A DNA stretch of 64,000 nt, from positions 1,164,110-1,228,109 of the forward strand of contig NZ_JACHXZ010000001.1 in NCBI RefSeq assembly GCF_014192475.1. Reading direction: 5' to 3'. The notes under the pieces were generated by a model. The model saw nothing but the letters and a program-made list of their open reading frames with translations, made no database searches and was not told where the DNA came from. Origin of the DNA: Simiduia aestuariiviva. Its GTDB lineage: Bacteria; Pseudomonadota; Gammaproteobacteria; Pseudomonadales; Cellvibrionaceae. The first letter of the stretch is position 1, and each line of letters begins with the position of its first letter. The position numbers and the translations under genes are program-made. This document shows, piece by piece, positions 8,985-17,981 of the stretch.

Positions 8985-9509
8985 ATGAAACAAGCAGAAA
9001 TCGATTTGTTGGTCATTGCCGCGCAGCAGGGCAGTAAAGCGGCTTTTGGGGCAATTTATGCGCACTTTCAAGTGCCATTGCAGCGCTTCGCCTATCGATT
9101 GTGTGGTGACCGAGCGCTTGCACAGGACGCCGTACAGGATGCGTGGCTGCGCACGGCAAAGCACTTGCGTCGCCTCGATGATGTTCGGGCGTTCCGTAGC
9201 TGGCTCTACCGCAGTGTGCGCTGGCAATGTTGGGACCTTTTGAAACAACGCAAGCGAGAGGTTGCCATGGCGGCACAAGATTCGCCAGAAGCTGCGGGGG
9301 AGGATATGGCTGGCGCAATAGAGGCAAGCGCTGGCATTGCCGCTGCCCTGGCCAAGCTGCCCGAGGTAGAGCGGCAAATCGTACAGCTTTTTTATATGGA
9401 CGAACTGAGTGTGGCAGAAATTGGCTCTGTGCTTTCAGTACCTGCCGGCACTGTGAAGTCTAGATTACACAGAGCGAGAGCAATGCTTAAACAAAAATTT
9501 GAACAGTGA
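8985..9509 (+). CDS. ECF-type RNA polymerase sigma factor
   Basis: 174-aa sigma-70 family factor with region 2 (about 12-78: AYRLCGDRALAQDAVQDAWLR, FRSWLYRSVRWQCWDLL) and region 4 (about 118-170: LPEVERQIVQLFYMDELSVAEIG followed by the helix-turn-helix PAGTVKSRLHRAR). Regions 1 and 3 are absent, as in ECF factors. It is followed 10 bp later by a small two-helix membrane protein, which is likely co-transcribed and may regulate it. There is no classical zinc-binding anti-sigma gene. Its targets are unknown. Confidence 0.9.
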   Translation: MKQAEIDLLVIAAQQGSKAAFGAIYAHFQVPLQRFAYRLCGDRALAQDAVQDAWLRTAKHLRRLDDVRAFRSWLYRSVRWQCWDLLKQRKREVAMAAQDSPEAAGEDMAGAIEASAGIAAALAKLPEVERQIVQLFYMDELSVAEIGSVLSVPAGTVKSRLHRARAMLKQKFEQ

Positions 9510-9519
9510 GGCGTACACA

Positions 9520-9894
9520 ATGAAAATTGATGAGCGAATTAAAGCAGAGTTAACCGGTGAGTCCGAACGCATAGATGCGATTCTCAACCAGCGCGAGGGT
9601 ATGGTGGATATGGTGATGGGCGCCTTTAGTGCAGGCTTAGGGCGCTGGGTGGTATTGCTAAATATCATTATTCTCATTGTTACCGGCGTTATGTTTTGGA
9701 CCGGCTATGAATTTTTTACTGCCACTGCACTTGAAGAGCGCGTCTATTGGGGCGTGTGTGTGGTGTTGGCGGGAATGGTTCAAATTGCCGGCAAGCAGTG
9801 GGTGATGCAAGAAATGAGTCGCGGGTCCTTGCTGCGAGAAATAAAGCGGGTTGAGGTTGCGGTGGAGCGATTGGCGGGCAAGTTGGAGCAGTAA
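9520..9894 (+). CDS. Small membrane protein (DUF6768-like) partner of the ECF sigma factor
   Basis: 124 aa. The start is placed at ATG 9520 (MKIDERIK) because the few codons upstream fall inside the sigma gene. It has an amphipathic N-terminus, two transmembrane helices (about 45-68 and 77-97) and a charged C-terminal helix (SLLREIKRVEVAVERLAGKLEQ) likely to form a coiled coil in the cytoplasm. The shape and the neighbouring sigma gene resemble DUF6768 proteins. A role as membrane anti-sigma or signal relay is inference from position. There is no catalytic motif. Confidence 0.75.
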   Translation: MKIDERIKAELTGESERIDAILNQREGMVDMVMGAFSAGLGRWVVLLNIIILIVTGVMFWTGYEFFTATALEERVYWGVCVVLAGMVQIAGKQWVMQEMSRGSLLREIKRVEVAVERLAGKLEQ

Positions 9895-9947
9895 GGCTAT
9901 TTTTTATTGCGCTCAATCTCGGTCGATTAAATTGGCGAGGGGGATGC

Positions 9948-9975
9948 GGATAGGTGGGTTGGCGCCCACCTATCC
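9948..9975. terminator. Strong bidirectional hairpin between convergent genes
   Basis: Perfect 11-bp inverted repeat, GGATAGGTGGG at 9948-9958 and its complement at 9965-9975, with a 6-nt loop. It lies between a plus-strand operon ending at 9894 and a minus-strand gene ending at 9995. T-runs are weak on both sides, so it may act in both directions as a terminator or mRNA end stabiliser. Confidence 0.65.
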
Positions 9976-9994
9976 TGTCGCTCTCGATTGAGTC

Positions 9995-10516
9995 CTATTT
10001 ACCTGTGTGTCTAGGCACAAAATTGGATTTCACATCCTTGTAATAGTCCATCGCTTCTGCAATCTGCTTGTCTGATAGTTGGGTTTTTTCGTTGTCGATG
10101 GTTAGTACCTTGTACGAATTCCATGTTGGAATTCGCTGATCATTGGGTTTGGCGACGCCCATTCGGACGCCCACAAAAGGCACTTGGTTGGATTTAATGT
10201 AATAGACCTGGTTGGGCATTAGCGTCATTTCCAGATTGGTCCAGGGCGCATTTTTAGGGTCTAGCAAAAATAAGTGCTCGCCAGGTTCGCATTCGATTTG
10301 AATCAGGTTGCCCGGATTTAATGTGCCTATATAGGTTTCTCCATCCCAAATTTCGTGGGGTACACCGTCGCCCATAAATACACTCGGGCGCACAAAATTT
10401 ACGAGCGCCTTATCTTTGGATGGCTCTGCCTGAAATTTCGAGGGTTTCATCACGGCATTACTAGAGCACCCGAGAGTGAGGAGTAAAAGCAGGCCTACTG
10501 CGATGCGATTTAGCAT
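9995..10516 (-). CDS. Lipoprotein, DUF2846-like
   Basis: 173-aa predicted lipoprotein with a signal peptide ending in a lipobox (LTLGC) near residue 17. The mature part contains ALVNFVRPS, YIGTLNPGNLIQIECEPGEHLFLL and NQVYYIKSN, the pattern of DUF2846-type beta-sandwich lipoproteins of unknown function. Its promoter region carries a 12-bp tandem repeat array starting some 50 bp upstream. It converges on the sigma factor operon and shares the hairpin at 9948-9975. Confidence 0.8.
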   Translation of the reverse strand: MLNRIAVGLLLLLTLGCSSNAVMKPSKFQAEPSKDKALVNFVRPSVFMGDGVPHEIWDGETYIGTLNPGNLIQIECEPGEHLFLLDPKNAPWTNLEMTLMPNQVYYIKSNQVPFVGVRMGVAKPNDQRIPTWNSYKVLTIDNEKTQLSDKQIAEAMDYYKDVKSNFVPRHTGK

Positions 10517-10550
10517 TGGAATTCCTTGTTTTAAATAATGTAACTAGGTG

Positions 10551-10613
10551 GATGTCGAGGTGGGTGTCGTTGTGGATGTCGTTGTGGATGTCGTTGTGGA
10601 TGTCGTTGTGGAT
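10551..10613. repeat. 12-bp tandem repeat, four perfect copies
   Basis: GTCGTTGTGGAT is repeated without error at 10566-10577, 10578-10589, 10590-10601 and 10602-10613, preceded by a diverged unit from about 10551. It sits 50-100 bp upstream of the start of the minus-strand DUF2846-like lipoprotein, so it probably lies in that gene's promoter or 5' leader. Confidence 0.9.
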
Positions 10614-11408
10614 ATAGCGCCTAGACGTGATCCTTTTGGCAGGTCGAGGAGGGTAATATTTTTCAGTTGCTCGGGGTAGGGGCGTTCAAAAAATTAAACC
10701 AGTGGGGCCTGTTGGTCTCTCAATGTTGAATTGGACTAGCTGGGACTTGATGTGAATGATTGCTTTTTTACGCTTATGGATTAAGCGCGCAACACCGTAT
10801 TTTTGGTACGTTGGTGCAGTAATAAATTGTCTTTTTGTGCAACTAAATAATCCGTTGCGCGTTACCAAAACGTTTACGCCGACGCGATATTGGATCAAAA
10901 TTTTGTGTTATCGGTGCCCTGTAAATTTCTTTTTAATTATCATTTGTGGCATTTTCTATAGAAAATCGAGCAATTCGCTATATGCAATTTGTGACTGCCA
11001 AGTCTGACTGGGTATTCAACTTCCTGAGTGTTGCGTTATATATTGGTAATCGCGCTATAAAACAGCAATTTATATGTAAAAAAGTGTTAAAGGTGTTCTA
11101 TTGTCTGGGGCTTCTTTTCCCGTCGCGCAAAGTTTCATATATTTGAGGGGCAAAAAGAGCTGCATAGCTCCGGTGCTAACGCATGATCGGGCTTAAGGAA
11201 AATAGAATAAATACCAGCACTAGCTGTCGCGCCACTGACATTGAGCTGTTGTCTGTATCGAGCGTAATTGATCGCCACGATTGACCTCCGTTCCGGCTAA
11301 CTTTTATTCCCTCCTCTTTTATCACCAAGGACTGGTCTGGCGTCCTCTTTTTTGCGTTGGTTGTTAGATAACAATAAATAGACACACTTAAGTAGGATTG
11401 AGCCCTGT
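10614..11408. other. AT-rich intergenic region, about 800 bp, no supported gene
   Basis: No frame here shows convincing coding features. The small frames at 10686-10898 (minus), 10756-11007 (plus) and 11176-11385 (minus) lack recognisable domains. The region has lower GC than its neighbours. It contains two interleaved 8-bp inverted repeats, CGCGCAAC 10786-10793 with GTTGCGCG 10854-10861, and TTTTGGTA 10801-10808 with TACCAAAA 10863-10870, which could form a structured RNA or a regulatory site. The subtilase promoter must lie at the right end. Confidence 0.5.
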
Positions 11409-13751
11409 ATGAAATATCCAGTCAGAAAAATAGCGTCTGCTGTAACTGCAAGCATCTTGGGTATCGCCCTGTCATCGCAGGCCGGTGCAGATAACGCCGT
11501 TCAGCAACTGGCTGTACAAGCCGGTTCCAGTGCAGTAGCACAAGACGGTTCTCATTTACCCAAGCGTTACATCGTTAAATACAAGCAAACTGCTGCTAAC
11601 ACAGCCATGGCCGGTGCCGGCTACAGTGTTTTCAGCGAGCGCGACATGGCCAAAGCCCGCCAGAAATTGGCAGAGCGCGGTGGCAAGGTACGCGTTAACC
11701 TCAAGCACAACCACGCGATTGCAGCGGAACTGAGCGAAGCGGCCGTTGCTGAATTGCGCATGGACCCAGCCGTTGAGTACGTTGAAGAAGACGTTCCACG
11801 CAAGCTGATGAGCCTGTACAACGACGACATCGGCAATCCAACGCAAACCCAGCTGACCCCCTATGCCATCTACCAATCACAAGCGAACCAGCTGACTCTT
11901 CAGTCTGGCCAGAAAGTGTGTGTGATTGACTCGGGTATTGCCGGTTCTACCGGTGAAACGGGCGGTCTGAACAACGATTTCAACTGGAGCACCATCACCG
12001 GTGACAACGACTCTGGCACCGGCAACTGGTTTGCCGATGGCGGCCCACACGGTACCCACGTAGCCGGTACTGTTGGTGCAGCGGACAACGGATTTGGTGT
12101 TATCGGCATGGCGCCCGGTGTTCCCATGCACATTATCAAGGTGTTCAATGATGCGGGTTGGGGTTACTCCTCTGATCTCGCGCAAGCGGCCAACTTGTGT
12201 GCTGCAGCCGGTGCTAACATCATCACCATGAGCTTGGGTGGCGGTGCAGCAAACACCACCGAAGAGAACGCGTTTAAAAACTTCACCCAAAACGGTGGCC
12301 TGGTATTGGCCGCCGCGGGTAACGATGGCAACAACGTGCGCTCATACCCAGCCGGTTATGATTCAGTGATGATGGTTGGCGCCAACGATGCCGACAACAA
12401 CATCGCTGATTTCTCCCAGTTCCCAGCATGTAACACAACCAAAACTAACTGTGTTGAAGTGACTGCGGGCGGTGTTAACACCTTGTCTACCTACCCATCA
12501 GGTGGCGCAACTCTGCCTTCTTTGACGGCGAGTGGCGTGGGTTATCAATCTTCTGCCTTTGAAAACGTGGGCGCGGCATCCGGCTCTTTGTTCTTCATGG
12601 GCACTGCCGAGGCCACTAACTCAGGTGCCAGCGGCAAGGTATGTTTGATTGACCGTGGTGCCATTTCTTTCCACGACAAGGTTAAAAACTGCCAGAACAG
12701 CGGCGGTATCGGTGCCATTATCGTCAACAATGTTGCGGGCGTATTGTCTGGAACTTTGGGTGATGCAGCGTCTAACACCACCAGCATTCCTACTGTGGGT
12801 GCAGCGTTGGAAGATCGCTCTGCGTTGATGGGTGCTTCAACCGCGTCTATCTCTATCGAAGCCGGCGACTACGGTTACATGAGCGGTACTTCCATGGCGA
12901 CACCTGGTGTAGCCGGTGTAGCTGCGTTGGTTTGGTCTAACCACTCCACTTGTACTGGTACTCAGATCCGTAACGCGTTGAAAGCCACTGCCGCCGATGC
13001 CGGCGCTGCGGGCCACGACGTTTACTTCGGTAACGGTATCGTTAAAGCCAAGGCTGCCAGCGATTACCTGACCCAATTTGGCTGTGACGGTGACACGGGT
13101 ACGCCTCCACCTACCGGTGGCGATGTGCTTGAAAATGGCGTTGCGAAGACTGGCTTGGCGGCCAGCGCTGGTAGCGATCTGAAGTTCACCATGGAAGTCC
13201 CTGCGGGAGCCACTAACCTGAGCTTCGACATGTCAGGCGGTACCGGTGATGCGGACCTCTATGTGCGCTTTGGTGCAGAGCCTACGTCAAGTGTTTACGA
13301 CTGTCGTCCGTATGCCACAGGTAACAATGAGTCTTGCCCAATCACCACTGCGCAGGCCGGTACTTACCATGTCATGGTTAAGGCTTACTCGACCTTCTCA
13401 GGTGTGAACTTGACCGGTTCCTTCACCGAACCAAGCACCGGTGGCGGTGGCGCGGGTAGCGCTTCTGCGACTGATCTGTCTGGCGCGCGTCGCTCTTGGT
13501 CTCACTACACCGTTGAAATTCCAGCGGGCATGAGCATCATGAATGTCAACATGTCTGGTGGTACTGGTGATGCCGATATGTACGTTCGCTACGGTGCGCA
13601 GCCAACCTCTAGCAAGTACGATTGCCGTCCTTACCAGAGTGGTAACACTGAAGCCTGTACGCACAGCAGCCCCGCTGCCGGTACTTGGTACATCAGCATC
13701 TACGGCTACAGAGCTTACTCCGGTGTTGATCTCCTCATTGATTGGCAGTAA
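11409..13751 (+). CDS. Secreted subtilisin-like serine protease (S8) with I9 prodomain, PA insert and two PPC domains
   Basis: 780-aa secreted protease. Domains in order: Sec signal peptide (1-28, ending around SSQAGA); inhibitor-I9 prodomain (about 50-135, RYIVKYKQT to VEYVEEDVP); S8 catalytic domain (about 160-560) with Asp174 (VIDSG), His214 (HGTHVAG) and Ser495 (GTSMATPG); a PA domain inserted before the Ser motif (about 350-480); then two pre-peptidase C-terminal domains (about 575-670 and 680-780), each with a GGTGDADxYVRxG and a DCRPY motif. PPC domains are normally removed after export. Likely role: extracellular protein degradation. It is a single-gene transcript with a strong terminator 50 bp downstream. 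The GC-rich, regular codon use contrasts with the AT-rich spacer upstream. Confidence 0.95.
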   Translation: MKYPVRKIASAVTASILGIALSSQAGADNAVQQLAVQAGSSAVAQDGSHLPKRYIVKYKQTAANTAMAGAGYSVFSERDMAKARQKLAERGGKVRVNLKHNHAIAAELSEAAVAELRMDPAVEYVEEDVPRKLMSLYNDDIGNPTQTQLTPYAIYQSQANQLTLQSGQKVCVIDSGIAGSTGETGGLNNDFNWSTITGDNDSGTGNWFADGGPHGTHVAGTVGAADNGFGVIGMAPGVPMHIIKVFNDAGWGYSSDLAQAANLCAAAGANIITMSLGGGAANTTEENAFKNFTQNGGLVLAAAGNDGNNVRSYPAGYDSVMMVGANDADNNIADFSQFPACNTTKTNCVEVTAGGVNTLSTYPSGGATLPSLTASGVGYQSSAFENVGAASGSLFFMGTAEATNSGASGKVCLIDRGAISFHDKVKNCQNSGGIGAIIVNNVAGVLSGTLGDAASNTTSIPTVGAALEDRSALMGASTASISIEAGDYGYMSGTSMATPGVAGVAALVWSNHSTCTGTQIRNALKATAADAGAAGHDVYFGNGIVKAKAASDYLTQFGCDGDTGTPPPTGGDVLENGVAKTGLAASAGSDLKFTMEVPAGATNLSFDMSGGTGDADLYVRFGAEPTSSVYDCRPYATGNNESCPITTAQAGTYHVMVKAYSTFSGVNLTGSFTEPSTGGGGAGSASATDLSGARRSWSHYTVEIPAGMSIMNVNMSGGTGDADMYVRYGAQPTSSKYDCRPYQSGNTEACTHSSPAAGTWYISIYGYRAYSGVDLLIDWQ

Positions 13752-13800
13752 GTCTGGTTTGATTAACATTGTGATGTAGTTAATCAACCAAAAAATAAAA

Positions 13801-13832
13801 AGCCGGTGGCGAAAGTCACCGGCTTTTTTTAT
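13801..13832 (+). terminator. Rho-independent terminator of the subtilase gene
   Basis: Stem GCCGGTG (13802-13808) with CACCGGC (13817-13823), loop of 8, followed by seven T. It lies 50 bp after the subtilase stop. Confidence 0.92.
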
Positions 13833-14092
13833 GGGCGAGCGACTGGCAAGCGGCACCCTAACGGGCGTTAATTCCAATGAGTGTCACTATTTTTTCCTAT
13901 GCATTAGGCCATCTGTAGGCTGCACTTAAGTGTGAGAGTCCAATAAAAGTTAAGTAAAATTAAGTAAATAAAATGTTGACTGAGATGCCAGCATTCCTAT
14001 ACTCGGACTGACCTAGCCAGAACAAGGGAAGGGGTATTAGGGAGATGTAAGTCCGGCTTTAGGCAAAATATAATTCTAATTAAGGCCTAGCT

Positions 14093-16825
14093 ATGAATAT
14101 CTCTACGTCTAACGGGCGCACGCGCCTGCATCAGGTTTTTTCTTCATTCCGCCACCTTATTTTTGCCACCTTGCTGTGCAGTCCGGTTGTTCAGGGTGCA
14201 GTAGTCGTGACGGAAATCATGCAAAACCCCAACGCCGTGAGCGACGCCAGTGGCGAGTGGTTTGAAGTGTTTAATACCGGCAGTGCCGACGTTAATCTAA
14301 ACGGTTGGACCCTGCGCGACAACGGCTCAGACTCCCATGTGGTCAATCGCGACGTGGTTATTGCCGCGGGCACCTACGCGATTCTGGGGCGCAATGGCGA
14401 TGCCACCACCAACGGCGGCATTGGTGTGGACTACCAGTACTCAGGTATCACGCTGGCCAACTCCGCCGATGAAATTATTTTGGTTCAGCCGGACGGCACT
14501 GTGGAAGACTCCGTGTATTACGGATTGTCGGGTTGGCCCAATCCAACGGGTGCGTCCATGGAGTTGATGTCGGCGTCGCTCGACAACAATGTCGCCGGCA
14601 ACTGGTCTACCGCCACGAATGTGATGGCCAGCGGCGATAAGGGCACACCGGGCTCCGGCCCAGATGGCGGCCCTGTGGGCAATCGCGCACCCTCGGTGAA
14701 TGCCGGCTTCGACAAAACCCTGACGTTAACGGGCCCCAGCGTAAGTGCGACCTTGGCGGGTTCGGCCTCAGATCCAGATGGTGATCCGCTCACAGTGCAG
14801 TGGGTCTTGGCCGCGGGCAATGCAGCCAGCGTCACCCTGCACACTCCGTCGCAAGCGAACACCGATGTCACCTTTACCGCGCTCGGCCAATTCACCTTTG
14901 AACTATCCGCCGATGACGGCCAGCTGGTGACCACAGACACAGTGACGGTGAACGTGGTTGAGTACACGCCACCACCGCCGGCGGGCAGTTACAACGTCTA
15001 TTTTGGCAACACCCATGCGCACTCAGAATATTCCGATGGCAATAAAGCCAATGATCCGGCGTTTATGGATGCCGCTTCAGGCTTCCGCTATGCGCGCGAT
15101 ACCGGTGGTTTGGATTGGTTGATTTTGTCGGAGCACAATCACAGCATGGCCGGCATGCAGTTGGCCAACTTTCATGCGGGCAAAGCAGAAGCCGCGTCGG
15201 TGGATGCCGAGTCTGCCAGTTTTACGCCGTTTTTAGGCACCGAGTGGGGCACCATTACCACCAACGGCAATCCCGATGGTCACGTGATTACCGTCACCGA
15301 CGGTTTGCTCGGGTGGGAGCCAGGCAATTACGACGTGTTTATCGCACGCAGTGATTACGATGCATTGTTCAACTATGTGGCCAGCGTCGGCAGTTTTGTG
15401 GAGTTGGCGCACCCCGGCAGCGGCGACTACAGCAACCTGTTTAACATTCCCTACAACGCCGTGTGGGATCAGGCCATTAGCCTAAGTGCGGTCAAGTCTG
15501 GCCCTGCGTTTGCCCAAGAGACCGACTACTCAAACCCCAGTGCGTCGAGTTACCAGTCGCGCTATTTTGATTTGCTGTTAAAGGGTTACCACGTGGGGCC
15601 CACTGCGGATCAAGATACGCACTATCACAATTGGGGCTTGGCCAACGAGCAGCGCACAGCGGTATTGGCTACTGAAAACTCCCGTGCTGCCATTCTGGAA
15701 GCGCTGAAGGCCGGTCGCACCTATGCTGTAGAGGATCGCAATATTCTGGTGGACTTCAGCGCCAATTACACGGGCCAGACTTTTGCGTTAGCTGATACGG
15801 TGCAAATGGACGTGGGCACCACGGTGGGTTTTACCGTAACCGTGAGCGACCCCGATGCCGGTGACAGCATTAGCCAAATTGAATTGCTCAGTGGCGCTAT
15901 TGATGGATCATCTGTGAGTACGGTAACCAGCGTGGCGTCAGATACCTTAACCTGGTCTGTGACACCCACTGCACCCACGCAAGTCTTTTACTTGGCGCGT
16001 ATCACCCAAGCCGACGGACAGAAGGCGTGGACCGCACCCATTTGGCTAAACCCCACGGGCGCGCCCACGGGTAACACGCCACCCGTTGCCAATTTCAGTC
16101 ACACCACCAGCACACTGACGGCGAGCTTCGTCGATAGCAGTAGCGACAGTGACGGCAGTGTCGTGAGCTGGACGTGGGACTTTGGCGATGGCAACGTCTC
16201 CAGCGCCCAGCATCCGAGCCACACCTACGCGGCGGCCGGAAGTTATTCGGTGACGCTCACAGTAACTGACGATGCCGGGGCCACTGCCTCTAGCACCGGT
16301 AATGTTTCAGTGGCCGTGCAGCAACCCCCGAACGCCAGTTTTACCACCGCAGTGAATGCGTTGACCGTCAGCTTCACTGACGCAAGCACCGACGCCGATG
16401 GCAGTGTGGTGGCCTGGTTGTGGGATTTTGGTGATGGCGCGACTGATACCCAGCAGCACCCAACCCACAGCTATGGATCGGTAGCAAGCTACACGGTTGC
16501 GCTGACAGTGACCGATACCGACGGCCTGACCGACACCACTACCGCGAGCGTTTCCACTGCGGCGGCAGCCGGGTGCACGAACGCTGCCGGCACTTGGGAC
16601 GGCGTCAGTTTTACCTGTGAGGAGGTAGACGCCGTGTTGGATATGACCAACAACGCCACCTTTAATCAATTATCCTCAGGGGCTGGGCTGCGCAATAGCG
16701 ACACGAACCGCATCATCAATAATCGACCCATCGCAAGCATGGATCACTTAAGTGGTTTATCGAAAATCAGTGGTTCTGATTTAACAAAGCTGCGCGACTA
16801 TGTGCCGACTTGGCTGAGTAGGTAG
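14093..16825 (+). CDS. Secreted lamin-tail / PHP-like metallohydrolase / PKD multidomain protein
   Basis: 910-aa exported protein with a signal peptide of about 35 residues. Domains in order: lamin-tail domain (about 36-155; VVVTEIMQNPNAVSD, GEWFEVFNTG, LNGWTLRDNG); an Ig/PKD-like domain (about 200-285); a PHP/CehA-type metallohydrolase domain (about 300-640) with likely metal ligands in NTHAHSEYSDG, LSEHNHS, ELAHPGSGD and DQDTHYH; two PKD domains (about 665-745 and 750-825; each WDFGDG and HPxHxY); and a C-terminal ComEA-like helix-hairpin-helix segment (about 850-910). The lamin tail and HhH suggest surface or DNA contact, and the PHP core suggests phosphoester hydrolysis; both are inference and no substrate can be named. 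It is followed by its own terminator. Confidence 0.85.
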   Translation: MNISTSNGRTRLHQVFSSFRHLIFATLLCSPVVQGAVVVTEIMQNPNAVSDASGEWFEVFNTGSADVNLNGWTLRDNGSDSHVVNRDVVIAAGTYAILGRNGDATTNGGIGVDYQYSGITLANSADEIILVQPDGTVEDSVYYGLSGWPNPTGASMELMSASLDNNVAGNWSTATNVMASGDKGTPGSGPDGGPVGNRAPSVNAGFDKTLTLTGPSVSATLAGSASDPDGDPLTVQWVLAAGNAASVTLHTPSQANTDVTFTALGQFTFELSADDGQLVTTDTVTVNVVEYTPPPPAGSYNVYFGNTHAHSEYSDGNKANDPAFMDAASGFRYARDTGGLDWLILSEHNHSMAGMQLANFHAGKAEAASVDAESASFTPFLGTEWGTITTNGNPDGHVITVTDGLLGWEPGNYDVFIARSDYDALFNYVASVGSFVELAHPGSGDYSNLFNIPYNAVWDQAISLSAVKSGPAFAQETDYSNPSASSYQSRYFDLLLKGYHVGPTADQDTHYHNWGLANEQRTAVLATENSRAAILEALKAGRTYAVEDRNILVDFSANYTGQTFALADTVQMDVGTTVGFTVTVSDPDAGDSISQIELLSGAIDGSSVSTVTSVASDTLTWSVTPTAPTQVFYLARITQADGQKAWTAPIWLNPTGAPTGNTPPVANFSHTTSTLTASFVDSSSDSDGSVVSWTWDFGDGNVSSAQHPSHTYAAAGSYSVTLTVTDDAGATASSTGNVSVAVQQPPNASFTTAVNALTVSFTDASTDADGSVVAWLWDFGDGATDTQQHPTHSYGSVASYTVALTVTDTDGLTDTTTASVSTAAAAGCTNAAGTWDGVSFTCEEVDAVLDMTNNATFNQLSSGAGLRNSDTNRIINNRPIASMDHLSGLSKISGSDLTKLRDYVPTWLSR

Positions 16826-16840
16826 CAGCAAACCAAATAA

Positions 16841-16866
16841 AAAAGCCTCCATCTGGAGGCTTTTTT
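16841..16866 (+). terminator. Rho-independent terminator after the lamin-tail/PHP gene
   Basis: AAAAGCCTCC (16841-16850), loop ATCT, GGAGGC (16855-16860) followed by TTTTTT. Located about 20 bp after the stop codon. The flanking A and T runs could also let it serve the minus-strand gene ending at 16978. Confidence 0.92.
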
Positions 16867-16977
16867 ATTGCGTAATCGGCATTCAATTTTAGCAAGGCCG
16901 CAGCAGCAATTGGCTTAAAGAATTAAGCGTTGATGAATGCTTAATTAGGTACCATTTTTCTGCGTAGTTGAACTCAA

Positions 16978-17568
16978 CTAGCTCGCGGTGCGCTGTACGT
17001 GAAAGGCCAGAGATTTACGTTTCGCCTGTTGCACCACATTGACCTTGAGTAAATGCCAATTGGCGCTTGTCAATTGTTCCGTATAGGCGTCAATGAATTG
17101 TTCTTCGTCACCCGTTAGCGCAATAGTGATTTGGCATTCTTCATTTGCGCATAATATTTTGCGTTCCAGTATGTGTAGGTTGGCAACTTGTTCGCTCGCT
17201 GCGTCAATGGCTTTCACTACGGGATTGACAGATATTCCGCTGGCTAAGTCGGTGTTACCACTATCCGATTCAGTGACGATTATTTTTTCTACCTCAACCG
17301 TCTGTTCACCCTGTTCTGGGTGCTGAGAGACAATTTTCTTGATGATCACTTCGGTATTTTTGTTAGGTGTGCCTTCATCCAGTTCAAAATCTTGATCACT
17401 GTGGCGTGTACGCTCTTGCACTACTAGTTTGTCGAGTGGGCTTTGCTCTGCCTCTTGTTCGAGTATCACGGTTTTGGTGGCTGCTGGTTTCGTTATGTCA
17501 TGCATCAATACAGCGGCGGTATAACCAAGGCCAAAACTGATGGCAATTGTCAAAGTGGCTTTTAGCAT
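16978..17568 (-). CDS. Membrane-anchored periplasmic protein of unknown function
   Basis: 196 aa with the start placed at the ATG at 17568, where a hydrophobic N-terminal segment begins (about 3-22, LTIAISFGLGYTAAVLM). The rest is hydrophilic and acidic in the middle (LDEGTPNKNTEV, VEVEKIIVTESDSG). A C-terminal globular part holds one CANEEC pair that could form a disulfide. I recognise no family. It is monocistronic, convergent with the lamin-tail/PHP gene, and has no functional clue from context. Confidence 0.65.
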   Translation of the reverse strand: MLKATLTIAISFGLGYTAAVLMHDITKPAATKTVILEQEAEQSPLDKLVVQERTRHSDQDFELDEGTPNKNTEVIIKKIVSQHPEQGEQTVEVEKIIVTESDSGNTDLASGISVNPVVKAIDAASEQVANLHILERKILCANEECQITIALTGDEEQFIDAYTEQLTSANWHLLKVNVVQQAKRKSLAFHVQRTAS

Positions 17569-17981
17569 GTGGGCTTCCTTTAGGTGCTTGTCTGGCAGTA
17601 TAACCAGACTGGCGTGCCAGCGCATCTGTTGCGCTGCGGGGTGAAATGGACGCGGATGCTTGAGTGGCAAGTTGGTGTGACCGATTCAAAAGCGCTCTAT
17701 TAAAATACAAACATATTCCTAACGTTAATGAACCTGAATCGCTGGAGGGGCATAGTGCGAAAATGAAAGAAATTTGAACGGCGGAGGAACGGATAAAATG
17801 AGTGGCGCGCCACTTGCAAAGTGTGGCGTGGTGGCGGGGCTTTAATGTGAAATTATTTCGAGTGGGGTGAGTGGGTACTTTGTGCATGGTTTGGGCGCAC
17901 GGTTTGGGCGCATTATGCGGGTGCCATTATTGCAATGACACCCGCGTCTGGTTTTGCCAAGCTTATAGCGTTAGCTCGCTA
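17569..17981. other. Intergenic region, about 410 bp
   Basis: Spacer between two minus-strand genes. I see no supported gene, no clear terminator and no repeat. The promoter of the membrane-anchored protein must lie in the left part. Confidence 0.5.

Noticed and set aside
11176-11385. 69-codon minus-strand ORF before the subtilase
   Set aside because: No homology or domain seen and no clear ribosome binding site; treated as spacer.
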